Shown here one piece after another: positions 19,669 to 28,426 of a stretch of 64,000 bases of DNA. The translations under genes were made by a program, and so were the position numbers. Position 1 is the first letter of the stretch. Every line of letters begins with the position of its first letter. Under the pieces are notes generated by a model that saw only the letters and a program-made list of their open reading frames with translations, had not been told where the DNA came from and searched no databases. The DNA is from TMED88 sp964515335 (GTDB lineage Bacteria > Myxococcota_A > UBA9160 > UBA4427): contig CAZETS010000007.1 of NCBI GenBank assembly GCA_964515335.1, positions 37,807-101,806 of the forward strand. Reading direction: 5' to 3'.

Positions 19669-21503
19669 TGACTCCGCCGGATCAAGATGCCCGAGAGCAT
19701 CACGCCGGCGTAGAGGAGGAACATCACGACACCCGCGGCCACGAAGGCCAGCGGTCCGGCATGGCCCACCGCCAGCGGATCGGGCACCACCCCGCCCCGC
19801 CAGGCGAACAGCGACACCGCCGCCAAGAAGAAGAGGATGGAGACGAGCGAGAGGTCCGGTCGTCGCGCCAGCAGGCCGGACACGCCGGGTACGACCACCG
19901 AGGCCAGCGCCGAAGCCTTCTCGACCCGCGCCTCGCGCCGGCGCAGCGCCGAGATGCGCGCCATGCGCAGCTGCGGGTCGGTGCCCTGCGGCCGATTGAA
20001 GAGATGGTGGCAACCGTCGCAGAGCTCGGACGACCACATGCTGTCGTCGCAGCGCGCACAGATGCGGCGCCCGCAGCGCCCGCAACGCCCCGCCTGCTGA
20101 TAGCGCCCGGTCAGCAGGCTGCCGCCGAGCAACACCAGCAGGAACGCCGCGGCCACGTGGGTGGGCGACCGACCGATCCAGCCGGGCGCCACGATGGCCA
20201 CGGCGGCAGCGACGAGCGCGCTGCCGTCGGCCCGGGCGAACATGCGGCTGCGAATCGGAGCGATGGGGAACGGCACGTCGGCCACGAACCCGGGGTCCGC
20301 GAAGCCCGACAGCTCGGCGACCACGTCCGCGTCGAGAGCCTGCGCGCGCTGCATGGTGAGCTCGAACTCCTCCATGCGGAAGCCGCGCGCATAGGCCTGG
20401 GAGAGATCGAAAAGCAGCACCGCCGATTCGCCGACGGCTCGTGCGCGCTCGTAGAAGCCGATCGCCTCGTCGGTGCGGCCGGCACGGAACGCCATGTTGC
20501 CGAGGCTGGTGAGCACCAGCGGGTCTGCGGCGTCCTCCTCGAAGAGGCGCCCGAAGCGCTCGCGCGCCCGATCGAAATCGCCGAGTCGCATCGACCGCAC
20601 CGCCAGGACCCGCGCCGCGAGACCGTCGCCCTGCAGCTCGGCCTCCTGCAACAGCGCCACCTGCGCGGGCCTCGCGGTGTCGCGCACGACCGCCAGGCTG
20701 GCGGTGGCGACCGGATCGGCGTCCAGGGCGTCGAGGGCGGTGCCGGCGAGTTGGAGGAGCGGATACAGCCCGAGCATGAAGAGCGCGACCGCCAGCGCGA
20801 GCACCACGCGATACCTCGGACCGCCGTAGACGAAGCCGATGCCGAGGACGCCGAGCATGAGCCCGAGCAGCCCTTCGCCGAGCGCGACGGGAACACCGAT
20901 CAGCGCGAACAGCAGCGCGCACCGCGCGAAGCCCGGCAGATGACTCGACAGCAGATCGCCGAGATCGTGCGCGGCGCGCGAGAAGCCCGCGACGCCGACC
21001 GCGAAGACGAAGGCCAGCGAGCCCGCCACGAAAACCGCCGCGATCACCACGAGCAGCGAGGCCGCGATCCAGAGGCTGGCTTCGAGGTGCCGCGGAATGG
21101 CCGCCAGGCTCGCGAAGATCTGCGCGAAGCACTCGCGGTACTCGCCCTCCCGCCAGTAGGCGCCGGCCAGTGTCATGTGGGCGATCGGCAGATCGGGCGC
21201 GAGACCGACCGCGAGCCGGGCGTTGCGCAGGGCGTGGTCCTCGTCGTCGGCGGCGAGCAGCGCCCGCGCGGCCGGCTCGAGGTTGTCCGCACCGACCTCC
21301 AGCGCGCGACGCCGCGTGTGCTCCGCGCGCCGCTCGAGCGAGGCGCCGGCGCCGAACCAGGCGCGCTCGAGCCCGGAGCTTTGCCCCGGCGACGCCGCGC
21401 CAGTGGAGAGAGGCGACGCGTCCGTCTCGGATGCGGGTGCGGCCGGCGGCGCGCTCATCAGCGCGACGGCGAGCAGAATCAGCACCCCGAACGTCCCGCG
21501 CAT
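19665..21503 (-). CDS. Multi-pass membrane TPR protein with zinc-ribbon-like cysteine cluster
   Basis: 612 residues, no family I can name. It begins with a signal-like helix (LILLAVALMSAPPAAPA), then a short TPR-like segment (about 60-130), a block of membrane helices (about 145-260), a second TPR segment (GNMAFRAGRTDEAIGFYERA), another helix near 425, then CGRCGRRICARCD followed by CDGCHH, a probable zinc ribbon, and two or three C-terminal helices. The ATG at 21503 has GGAGGGG upstream, so this is probably the first gene of the operon that runs to lolD. The next gene's start overlaps its stop. Similar TPR plus DUF4388 pairs are seen in myxobacterial relatives, but a function cannot be given. 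Confidence 0.75.
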   Translation of the reverse strand: MRGTFGVLILLAVALMSAPPAAPASETDASPLSTGAASPGQSSGLERAWFGAGASLERRAEHTRRRALEVGADNLEPAARALLAADDEDHALRNARLAVGLAPDLPIAHMTLAGAYWREGEYRECFAQIFASLAAIPRHLEASLWIAASLLVVIAAVFVAGSLAFVFAVGVAGFSRAAHDLGDLLSSHLPGFARCALLFALIGVPVALGEGLLGLMLGVLGIGFVYGGPRYRVVLALAVALFMLGLYPLLQLAGTALDALDADPVATASLAVVRDTARPAQVALLQEAELQGDGLAARVLAVRSMRLGDFDRARERFGRLFEEDAADPLVLTSLGNMAFRAGRTDEAIGFYERARAVGESAVLLFDLSQAYARGFRMEEFELTMQRAQALDADVVAELSGFADPGFVADVPFPIAPIRSRMFARADGSALVAAAVAIVAPGWIGRSPTHVAAAFLLVLLGGSLLTGRYQQAGRCGRCGRRICARCDDSMWSSELCDGCHHLFNRPQGTDPQLRMARISALRRREARVEKASALASVVVPGVSGLLARRPDLSLVSILFFLAAVSLFAWRGGVVPDPLAVGHAGPLAFVAAGVVMFLLYAGVMLSGILIRRSQ

Positions 21504-21676
21504 GCAGCTGCCCCTCCGTGCCCGCGCCTGCGGGTCCGTCTTGCGTATCGGCCCTCGCATGGCGGCGCTGAAACGGGCCACGCACTCTCGCACTCCCCCC
21601 CCACGCCCGCCCCCAGGGGGCTCCGGCAGGACTGCCGCCCAGCCCGCCGATCGCCACCCGGGCGCGCCCCGGCGGC

Positions 21677-21705
21677 ATCGACACGCCCCGCGGCGGCGAG
21701 TAGTA
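21677..21705 (+). promoter_or_regulatory. Candidate sigma-70 promoter of rpsT
   Basis: TCGACA (21677-21682) and TAGTAT (21700-21705) are separated by exactly 17 bases and sit 54 bp upstream of the rpsT start. Five of six and four of six bases match the -35 and -10 consensus, which stands out in this GC-rich DNA. Confidence 0.5.
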
Positions 21706-21758
21706 TCCGGCGCCCGCAGCCCCCCTGGCGCGGCGAAAGCCTTCATCGGAGACCGCTC

Positions 21759-22025
21759 TTGGCCAATCACAAGTCGGCGCTCAAGCGCATCCGCCAGTCC
21801 GAGAGCCGGCGCAAGCGCAACCAGCACATCCGCAGCGGAATGCGGACCCAGGTGAAGCGGTTCCGTCAGGCCGTCGAGGCCGGAGACGCCAGCCTGGCCG
21901 GCGAGTGCTTCACCACCGCCGAGCGCTCGATTCGCCGTGCAGCCAGCAAGGGTGTGATTCCGCGCCGCCGCGCCGACCGCAGCCTCAGCCGGCTCGCGAA
22001 GGCGCTCCGCACACTCTCGGCCTGA
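21759..22025 (+). CDS. rpsT: 30S ribosomal protein S20
   Basis: S20 binds 16S rRNA early in small-subunit assembly. The 88-residue basic protein starts LANHKSALKRIRQSESRR, the classic S20 N-terminus, and ends with RADRSLSRLAKAL. The start is TTG at 21759, with CGGAGA seven bases upstream; non-ATG starts are known for rpsT in other bacteria and lower its translation. It is a single-gene unit on the plus strand, diverging from the TPR gene and converging on holA. Confidence 0.95.
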   Translation: MANHKSALKRIRQSESRRKRNQHIRSGMRTQVKRFRQAVEAGDASLAGECFTTAERSIRRAASKGVIPRRRADRSLSRLAKALRTLSA

Positions 22026-22066
22026 CCGCGCACTCTCGGCCTGACCGCACACTCTCGGCCTGACCG
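22010..22066. repeat. Three 19-bp tandem repeats across the rpsT stop codon
   Basis: Three consecutive copies (22010-22028, 22029-22047, 22048-22066) of a 19-bp unit cacactctcggcctgaccg; the second differs at one base. The first copy encodes the last residues and stop of S20; the other two lie between the convergent rpsT and holA genes and each contain another in-register 'gcctga'. Looks like local slippage or duplication of the gene end. No hairpin is formed by the unit itself. Confidence 0.9.
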
Positions 22067-22079
22067 GGCAGGCGATCGA

Positions 22080-23060
22080 TCAGCCCGCGAGGTCGACTAC
22101 GAGGTCTTCCAGGGCCATCGCGGGCGGCAGTGTGCCCATCCCCTTGAGGGCCGTGTCGGCCTCGTGGATGCGGTCGAGACAGCGGCGCAGGTCGCGCAGC
22201 GAGTAGCGGCGCGCCTGCTTGCGAAGCTTCTCCACGACGAACGGCGGTCCCGGCACGGCGACGTCGGCCTTCGCGTACGAAAGCTTCCGGAAGTGGCTGG
22301 CCAGCGCGCCCAGGATCATCGGCGGCGCCGCACCGGCGACCTGCATCCGGGCCAGGATCTCCACCGCGAGAGCCTGCTTCCCCGTGCCGATCGCATCGGT
22401 GAGATCCCAGACCGGCTGCTCGGCGACGCTGGCCGACGACGCCGCGACGTGCCGATCGGTGACGGTCTCGCCCTCCCCCGCGAGCAGCGAGAGCTTGGCG
22501 ATCTCCTGACGCAGCGCCAGCAGCTGCGGACCGATGCGATCGGCGAGCAGTTCGATCGCCGCGTCGTCGATCGCCACGCCCTGCCGCTTCGCCTCGGCGC
22601 GAACGAACGGCAGCAGCGAGCGGCGCTGGGTGGGCGCCTCGCACTCGACCCGGGCCGAGGGATCCGCGAAGGCCTTCACCCAGCGCGAGCGGCCATCGGC
22701 CTTCTGGGCCACCACGACGAGCACGGTCTCGCGCTGCTCGGCGAGCGCCTTCACGGCCTCGCCGATCGCGTCGGTGAGCGCCGTCGCAGCGGCGCCGCGC
22801 CGGCGCTCGGGCTCGGTCAGCACCACGAGGCGCCGCTCGGCCATCACCGGCAGGGCCCGAACCGCGTCGTGCAGTGCGGCGGGCGTGGTCGCCTCGCCGG
22901 CCAGACGATCGTGGTTGAAATCGTCCGCGGCGCCGCTGAGCACGGCGCCGCGGATCGCGGCGAGCGCGTCGTCGCGCAGCAACGGCTCGGCACCGGCCAG
23001 CAGGTAGGCGGGCCGGATCGTCCCCTTCCGGAGCTCCTTCTCGAGATCCGCAGGCTTCAC
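22080..23060 (-). CDS. holA: DNA polymerase III subunit delta
   Basis: The delta subunit opens the sliding clamp as part of the clamp loader. The 326-residue product has the HolA order: PAYLLAGAEPLLRDDALAAI at the start, a Rossmann-like domain with FADPSARVECEAPT, helical domain II (RIGPQLLALRQEIAKLSLLAG) and a C-terminal helical collar domain (ILGALASHFRKL). Starts at the GTG at 23060, overlapping the lptE stop as GTGA; lptE-holA adjacency is widely conserved. Confidence 0.93.
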   Translation of the reverse strand: MKPADLEKELRKGTIRPAYLLAGAEPLLRDDALAAIRGAVLSGAADDFNHDRLAGEATTPAALHDAVRALPVMAERRLVVLTEPERRRGAAATALTDAIGEAVKALAEQRETVLVVVAQKADGRSRWVKAFADPSARVECEAPTQRRSLLPFVRAEAKRQGVAIDDAAIELLADRIGPQLLALRQEIAKLSLLAGEGETVTDRHVAASSASVAEQPVWDLTDAIGTGKQALAVEILARMQVAGAAPPMILGALASHFRKLSYAKADVAVPGPPFVVEKLRKQARRYSLRDLRRCLDRIHEADTALKGMGTLPPAMALEDLVVDLAG

Positions 23061-23611
23061 GCTTCCCGCTCCCCCTGCCTCCGCGCGCCGGCGTGAGTGC
23101 CCTCGCCGCCGTCGAGCCGCTCGATCTCGAGGCGGATCCGATCGGCGAGCAGGGCCGCCACACGACGTAGCGCCTCGTCGCGGTTCTTGCGACTGATCTG
23201 GACGTCGGTGCTCGCCAGGTAGATCTCCGAGGCGCGCTGCGCGAACGGATCGATGGCGACGCGCCGGCCGCCCGGCCCCGTCACCCGGAGTTCGAGCTGC
23301 ACGGTGACCGTGTACTCGAGGGCTCTCACGCCGGGGGTGAAGGTGCGGCTGACGGTCTCGACCCGCAGCACGCGTCCGCCGACCTGGTAGCCGGAGGTCG
23401 TCGCCCGCTCCACGAGCCGCAGTCCGCCGGTGCGATCGATCTCGCGTCGAAGCGCCGAAGCGAGCATCAGCTCGACGCCGGGCTCGAGGGTGTCGTTGGT
23501 GAGGGTCGAAACGCGGACCGGAACGTCGGGGCCGGGCGAGTGGGCGAGGCGATAGCCGCAGCCCGAGGCCACGAAGATCGCGAGTGCGGCCAGCGCGGCT
23601 CGTAGGACCAT
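23057..23611 (-). CDS. lptE: LPS-assembly lipoprotein LptE
   Basis: LptE plugs the LptD barrel and helps insert LPS into the outer leaflet. The 184-residue protein has a signal peptide with lipobox VASGC (lipidated Cys 18), then GYRLAHSP and VSTLTNDTLEPGVELMLASA, matching the LptE/LPS-assembly lipoprotein family, including the REIDRTGGLRLVERA segment. Its ATG at 23611 opens a two-gene unit with holA. Family members are weakly conserved, so context with holA adds weight. Confidence 0.88.
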   Translation of the reverse strand: MVLRAALAALAIFVASGCGYRLAHSPGPDVPVRVSTLTNDTLEPGVELMLASALRREIDRTGGLRLVERATTSGYQVGGRVLRVETVSRTFTPGVRALEYTVTVQLELRVTGPGGRRVAIDPFAQRASEIYLASTDVQISRKNRDEALRRVAALLADRIRLEIERLDGGEGTHAGARRQGEREA

Positions 23612-23695
23612 GCGCAGAGCCTAGCCTCGAGTCGCGCACCGGGCGTTCGGCCCGGTGGAGGATCACCTCGCGGCGTCAGCTCGAGGCCTCGGTTC

Positions 23696-24829
23696 TCAGG
23701 TCGCCCCTCGCTCACGCGCCACGCGCATCAGCTCGTCGACCAGGAAGTCGCGCTCGTTGCGCACCTCCTCGTCGATCCGCTGCCGGAAGAAGTTGCGCCC
23801 CTCCTCGATCTCACTGTCGAGCGCCTCGAGGAGATTCCCGGCGCGGATCCCGGCGTCGAACTTGTCGCCCTGGTAGAGCACGATGTCCGACACCACGATG
23901 CGGGCCAGCCGCTCGGCCTTCTCGCGCTCGGCCGCGAGCGCATCCCCGGCCGGCCCCGGAGCCGCCGGCCTGGCCCCGGGAGCCGAGGCGGGCACGGCTG
24001 CTTGGCGGGAGTCCGGCGGGGTCGGAGCATGGGCCGGGGCAGTGGCCGTCGGCATGCCGAAGCGCGCCATCAGCTGCTGCAGGCCCTCGGGCAGATCGGC
24101 CGGCTCGAGATACACGTCCGCCCCGTACAGGTCGCTCGGCGGCCGCTGGTCGCGGTCGTGCATGGCGCCGACGAGCACCACCCGCGTGTCGCGCAGCGAC
24201 TCGTTGCGCTTGATGACCTCGCAGACCTGGAAGCCGTGCATCTTCGGCAGCGCGGCATCGAGGATCACGACACGCGGAAGCGCGCGCTGGATGTTCATCA
24301 TGGCTTCGACGCCGTCGTGGACCAGGATCGCCTGCAGCCCCCAGCTCGTCAGCGCGCTCGCCGTGCCCTTCCCGGTGTCCTCCCGCGAATCGGCGACGAG
24401 CACGAGCCGCTCGCGGTCCGCATCGGTCGGTTCCTGGGGGGGCGGCGCCCCCCCAGTAACCGACTGCTGTCGGGAGACAGGCGCGCTCGGGAAAGTTGAT
24501 AGGGGGCGCGGCGCCTGCGGCGCCGCCCCCCCAGTAACCGACTGCTGTCGGGAGACAGGCGCGCTGGGGACAGTGGGTAGGGGGGGCCGCGCCTGCGGCG
24601 GCGCCCCACCAGGAACCGACTGCTGTCGGGAGACAGGCGCGCTGGGGGCAGTGGGTAGGGGGGGCGGCTGCTGTCGGGAGGCAGGCGCGCTCGGAACAGT
24701 GGCGGGGGCGGGGGGGCGGATGCGGAAGATGGCCTCGCAGCGGGCGCAGCGGAGGCGTGCGCCCTCCGGACCCACGCGGGCCTCGTCGACCCGGTATCGC
24801 GCACTGCACTTCGGACACTCTGCAATCAT
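23696..24829 (-). CDS. MJ0042 zinc-ribbon / response-regulator receiver protein
   Basis: 377 residues. The first ~36 form an MJ0042-type zinc ribbon (CPKCSARY ... CARCEAIFRI). Residues ~40-135 are a Pro/Ala/Gln linker built of 26-residue repeats. A CheY-like receiver follows (about 140-260): LVLVADSREDTG, the phospho-acceptor Asp in RVVILDAALPKMHG, then VVLVGAMHD. A second Pro/Ala linker leads to a C-terminal helical domain (about 305-377) rich in Glu/Arg. It lies downstream of the CheA-like kinase (65 bp) on the same strand and is the obvious phosphotransfer partner. A similar zinc ribbon plus receiver layout occurs in myxobacterial signalling proteins; the output is unknown. Confidence 0.8.
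   Translation of the reverse strand: MIAECPKCSARYRVDEARVGPEGARLRCARCEAIFRIRPPAPATVPSAPASRQQPPPLPTAPSAPVSRQQSVPGGAPPQARPPLPTVPSAPVSRQQSVTGGAAPQAPRPLSTFPSAPVSRQQSVTGGAPPPQEPTDADRERLVLVADSREDTGKGTASALTSWGLQAILVHDGVEAMMNIQRALPRVVILDAALPKMHGFQVCEVIKRNESLRDTRVVLVGAMHDRDQRPPSDLYGADVYLEPADLPEGLQQLMARFGMPTATAPAHAPTPPDSRQAAVPASAPGARPAAPGPAGDALAAEREKAERLARIVVSDIVLYQGDKFDAGIRAGNLLEALDSEIEEGRNFFRQRIDEEVRNERDFLVDELMRVARERGAT
24461..24690. repeat. 78-bp in-frame tandem repeats in the receiver protein linker
   Basis: The block cgactgctgtcgggagacag recurs at 24461, 24539 and 24617 (exact 78-bp period = 26 residues), with a fourth, degenerate and shortened copy from about 24665. Encodes SAPVSRQQSVTGG plus a Pro-rich spacer. 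Poly-G/C tracts of up to eight bases punctuate each copy, making the region slippage-prone. Confidence 0.92.
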
Positions 24830-24894
24830 CTCTCTTCTCCCCGCGCCGTCGCCGGCGCCCTGCTCGATTCTCGCGGTTTCCCGCCTGGCCCTCG

Positions 24895-26427
24895 TCAGGT
24901 GCTGGCGGCGAGGCCGAGGTCGCCACCACGCCGACACGCAGCGAGGGCATTGCCGGGCAGCGTCAGCTTGATCGTGGTGCCGCGGCCGAGCACCGACGAC
25001 ACTTCGGCGGCGCCGCCGAGCGCGGCGAGACTCGCTCGCACGACGTCCAGGCCGACACCGCGGCCGCTGCTCTTGCTGGCGGCCTGGCGGGTCGAGAGGC
25101 CCGCCGCGAAGACCAGGTCGACCTGCTCCTGCTCGCTCAGCACATCGTCGGACGACACCGTGCCCCGCTTCTCGGCGACCCTGCGCACCGCGTCCGAATC
25201 GATGCCACGCCCGTCGTCGGACACCTCGATCACCACGCGGTCGTCGCGCCGGATCGCCTGCACGAGGATCGATCCGCACGCGTCCTTGCCCGCCGAGAGG
25301 CGCTCGGCGACCGACTCGATGGCGTGGTCGAAGGCATTGCGGACGACGTGCACGAGCGGATCGACGAGCCGCTCGACGATCCTCTCGTCGAGCTCGGTGT
25401 CGGCGCCCTCGAAGTCGAGCTGCACGTCCTTGTCGTGGTCGCCGCGCAGGCGCCCCGCCGCCCGGACGAGATTCTCGAAGACCGGCCGGAGCGGCACCGT
25501 GCGCACGTCGAGCGCAGCGGCCCGCAGCTCCTCGAGCTTGCGGACACCGACGCGCACGCTGTCGCCGATCGCGCGCAACGACCCGGCGGCCGGCGCGGAC
25601 GCGTCCCGCAAGGTCCCCACCCGGCGCACTCTCGCCGGCGAAAGGTCGAGGCGCGTGCAGAGCTGCTCGGACGGTGTGTCGGTCGCCACGAGCAGAGCGA
25701 AGCAGATCCGCGACTCGGACGCGGTGCCGGGTGACGGCAGCGTCGCGATCACCTCGCCCACCTCGCTCAGCGCGGCGGACAGCTCCGACAGGCGGTCTTC
25801 GAAGGCGATGAGCTCGAACGCCGCGTCGACGAGCGCCAGCTCCCGCCCGCGTAGCAGGTTCTCGCGCAGGCGATGCTCCTCGTACGCGGTGAGCGCGCAC
25901 CGCAGCGACGGATCGAGGTCGAGGCCCGCGAACTCGTCGGGCTCGGCGGTGGGCGCTTCGATGGCTGCGCCGATCCGGCCGATCATCGCGGCCACTTCGG
26001 CGCGATGCGCCTCGTGGCCCCTTTCGTCGTCGACCCTCGTCAGCATCGCGCCGAGCATCCCGACGGCCTCGCCGAGCAGATCGACCGCCGGCGAAGCGAC
26101 CGCGATGCGACCGACGCGCAGCCCGTCGAGGATCTCCTCGAGGTGGTGGACGAGATCGCCGACCGTATCCAGCCCGAACATCCCGGCCAGGCCCTTCAGC
26201 GAGTGGGCCGAGCGGAAGAGGCGATCGACGAGGTCGGCGTCGACGTCACCGCCCGGGCGCTGATCGGCGAGGCCAGCGAGATCGGCGCCGAGCCGCTCGA
26301 GCAACGCCTCGGCCCTGGGCGCGAACTCGAGGCTGGCCCTGCGCGGCGCCGCGGACCCGCCCCGCCGCCGAGCCGACTGCCGGGCCGACGCGCCACGAGT
26401 GCTCGCGCTCTTGCGTCGGGCGACCAC
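24895..26427 (-). CDS. CheA-like histidine kinase without a CheW domain
   Basis: 510 residues. After a basic N-terminal stretch comes an Hpt (P1) domain with phospho-acceptor His75 in SAHSLKGLAGMFG, then helices, and a CheA-type ATPase: N-box VVRNAFDHAIES (about residue 360), G1 DDGRGIDSDA (about 405), G2 GRGVGLDVVRASL. The protein ends about 25 residues after the ATPase G3 region (GRGTTIKLTLPG), so the C-terminal CheW-like P5 domain that couples CheA to receptors is missing, and the dimerisation segment is only partly recognisable. It should autophosphorylate and pass phosphate to a receiver, most simply the next gene. GTG start. No MCP or cheW is nearby, so the input is unlikely to be a standard receptor array. 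Confidence 0.85.
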   Translation of the reverse strand: MVARRKSASTRGASARQSARRRGGSAAPRRASLEFAPRAEALLERLGADLAGLADQRPGGDVDADLVDRLFRSAHSLKGLAGMFGLDTVGDLVHHLEEILDGLRVGRIAVASPAVDLLGEAVGMLGAMLTRVDDERGHEAHRAEVAAMIGRIGAAIEAPTAEPDEFAGLDLDPSLRCALTAYEEHRLRENLLRGRELALVDAAFELIAFEDRLSELSAALSEVGEVIATLPSPGTASESRICFALLVATDTPSEQLCTRLDLSPARVRRVGTLRDASAPAAGSLRAIGDSVRVGVRKLEELRAAALDVRTVPLRPVFENLVRAAGRLRGDHDKDVQLDFEGADTELDERIVERLVDPLVHVVRNAFDHAIESVAERLSAGKDACGSILVQAIRRDDRVVIEVSDDGRGIDSDAVRRVAEKRGTVSSDDVLSEQEQVDLVFAAGLSTRQAASKSSGRGVGLDVVRASLAALGGAAEVSSVLGRGTTIKLTLPGNALAACRRGGDLGLAAST

Positions 26428-26596
26428 GGCGAGCTACTCGCCCCGCGCCGTCGCCGGATCTGCCACCGTCTTCACGTGCTGCACGGGCCTCCCTCCGGCG
26501 ACGTCTCGCCGCGATCAGGACCGGTTCTTCGTATCGACCCGCTCGACCCTTTCTTGAGCAACGGTAGGCACCTGGCCCGCCTCTGCCCGTCGCGGA

Positions 26597-28264
26597 TCAG
26601 GCTCCCGGGGCCTCATTTTCGCGCAGGGCGCGCTCGAGCGCGGCGCGGTCGAGGGCGAGACCAGCGTGCTGGAGCACCACCTCGAGGACGCTCGTATCGC
26701 CGACCGGCGCAGCGCCCGGCAGATTGTCGGCATAGAGCACCGCGATCACCCGACCGGTGCTCTCGAGCGGGGCCAGGTAGGCCTGGGCAGGCAGGCGATC
26801 GCCGAGCAGTCCCGCGAAGTCGCGGTCGCCGTCGTTGTCGGGCGCGCCGCGAATCGCCTTGCCCCGGTCGAGCACCCGCGTGAGCCACGGCGAGGCATCG
26901 CACGCATAGGCGAGATCGCGCAGCTCGGCGTCGTCGGGGCCGCCGCAACGCTCGAGCCCGCTTTGCGCGACGCCCACCACGGAGCCGTCGCGCACCAGGA
27001 ACATCGCGACCCGACCGAAGATCCCGGCCGCAAAGCCGACCACGAGCGGCAGCACCTCGCCTCGACTCGACGCCTCGCTGAGGGCCTTGGTGGCATCGCG
27101 CAGCCGGTGCAGCACCGCGGGCGCAATGCCGCCGCCGGCGGGCGGCCGATTCTGCTCGTCACGCGCAGCCCCCGACACGCCGCCGCGCAGCTCGCGGGCG
27201 AAATCGGCGGCGGGCCCTGCCTCGTCCTCGCTGCCCCGGATGATGCGGAGGCGGCTCTTGTCGGGGCGTGTCACCACCCCGTCCGCCGCCCCCATGCGGC
27301 TGATGGGCGGCGATCCCTCCTCGCCCAGCCAGAGCACCACGATCCGCGGCGACTGCGCCTTCAGGCGCGCCACGAAGTCGCAGGCGTCGACGAAGCCGCC
27401 CAGGCGATCGACAGGCGTGCCCGTCTCGATCAGCACCACCGGCGGCTCTCCGCGCAGCAGGTACTGCCGGATGCGGGTCATCGCAGGGTCGGTCTGCTGA
27501 AAGACGTGGATGGGCTCGTAGTCGCCCCGCGCGGCGGCCTTGACCCACTCGAGAGCCACGAGGTCGCGGTCGATCACGATCAGCGCTCGAGCCGGCTCCT
27601 GGAGCTCGCCCTCGACCTCCGTCGGCACGACCGGGTCGAGCAGCGCCTCGACGCCCGTCCTCGCCAGCACGTCGACGGCATCGGCGCCTGGCCCGGACGT
27701 GTCGTCCGAGGTCACGCCGAACATCTCATCGGCCGGCATGTCGTCGTAGCGAGCGTTCTCCGCCTCGTCGTCCGCCCCGCCCTCGTCGCCGACGCGGGCG
27801 GACTCCATCACGAGGTACTGCGGGTTGAGCCCGTCGCGCGAGAGCAACTCGGGGTCCTCGGGGCCCAGCTCCGAGCACACGTCGAAGCTGAAGTCGCCCT
27901 CCGGCCACCGGAACATCGTCATCACCGCCGACTCGACGGCCTGGCGGCAAAGCGACTCGATGCGCTCGGCCTCGAGCACGCCGAGCTCGCCGAGCGCCGA
28001 CCTCACCTCACACCCGCGCTCGGCGGCATGTGCGGCGGCGGCCCTCCAGTCGTCGTCGGACACGAAGCCGCCGGCGACCAGCACGCCGCGCAGATCACGT
28101 GGCCCGTCCTTCACCATGGCGCCCCGCACCATTCCCTCGACGAAGACGATGCGACCCGCACAGCCGGTGGTCTCGAGGGCCAGCACCCCCGACTTCTGGG
28201 AGAGGCTGAGAATCTGCAGGATGTCCCCGAGGCTCAGGTCCGCGAGGCTTCCGACCAGGCTCAT
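26597..28264 (-). CDS. DUF4388 / pseudo-receiver / GAF-like signalling protein
   Basis: 555 residues. N-terminal DUF4388 domain (about 1-100): VGSLADLSLGDILQILSLSQ and KSGVLALETTGC. A region around 195-320 has a receiver-like alternation (ALIVIDRDLVALEWVKAAARGD, VVLIETGTP, IVVLWLGEEG) but no clear acidic pocket, so it may be a non-phosphorylated pseudo-receiver. The last ~170 residues look like a GAF-type sensor (VLPLVVGFAAGIFGRVAMFLV, GRVIAVLYADNLPG). A GGGGGGT site precedes the ATG at 28264. It is first in the same-strand series with the CheA-like kinase (169 bp later) and receiver protein; I infer one signalling unit. Confidence 0.78.
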   Translation of the reverse strand: MSLVGSLADLSLGDILQILSLSQKSGVLALETTGCAGRIVFVEGMVRGAMVKDGPRDLRGVLVAGGFVSDDDWRAAAAHAAERGCEVRSALGELGVLEAERIESLCRQAVESAVMTMFRWPEGDFSFDVCSELGPEDPELLSRDGLNPQYLVMESARVGDEGGADDEAENARYDDMPADEMFGVTSDDTSGPGADAVDVLARTGVEALLDPVVPTEVEGELQEPARALIVIDRDLVALEWVKAAARGDYEPIHVFQQTDPAMTRIRQYLLRGEPPVVLIETGTPVDRLGGFVDACDFVARLKAQSPRIVVLWLGEEGSPPISRMGAADGVVTRPDKSRLRIIRGSEDEAGPAADFARELRGGVSGAARDEQNRPPAGGGIAPAVLHRLRDATKALSEASSRGEVLPLVVGFAAGIFGRVAMFLVRDGSVVGVAQSGLERCGGPDDAELRDLAYACDASPWLTRVLDRGKAIRGAPDNDGDRDFAGLLGDRLPAQAYLAPLESTGRVIAVLYADNLPGAAPVGDTSVLEVVLQHAGLALDRAALERALRENEAPGA

Positions 28265-28426
28265 GCCACCCCCCACGAGCGCGCCGATCCCGCACGGACC
28301 CCTGCCGCACGGCGCGCGCCGCTCCCAAGAGGTTGGATCGGCCGGCCGGTGATCGACTTGACCGGCTTGCCCCACACCACGGCGGCGCTCTGCCCGCCCT
28401 CGATCGCGGGCGTCCCGGCGCCTGAG

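Noticed and set aside
18538..21684. A single 1048-residue protein spanning the DUF4388 and TPR genes
   Set aside because: Upstream of GTG 19668 the frame is a shadow of the TPR gene, which has its own signal peptide and ribosome site; the two genes simply overlap by GTGA.
24461..24690. CRISPR-like spaced repeats
   Set aside because: The repeats are in frame, contiguous with a coding linker, and the 'spacers' are near-identical Pro-rich codons.
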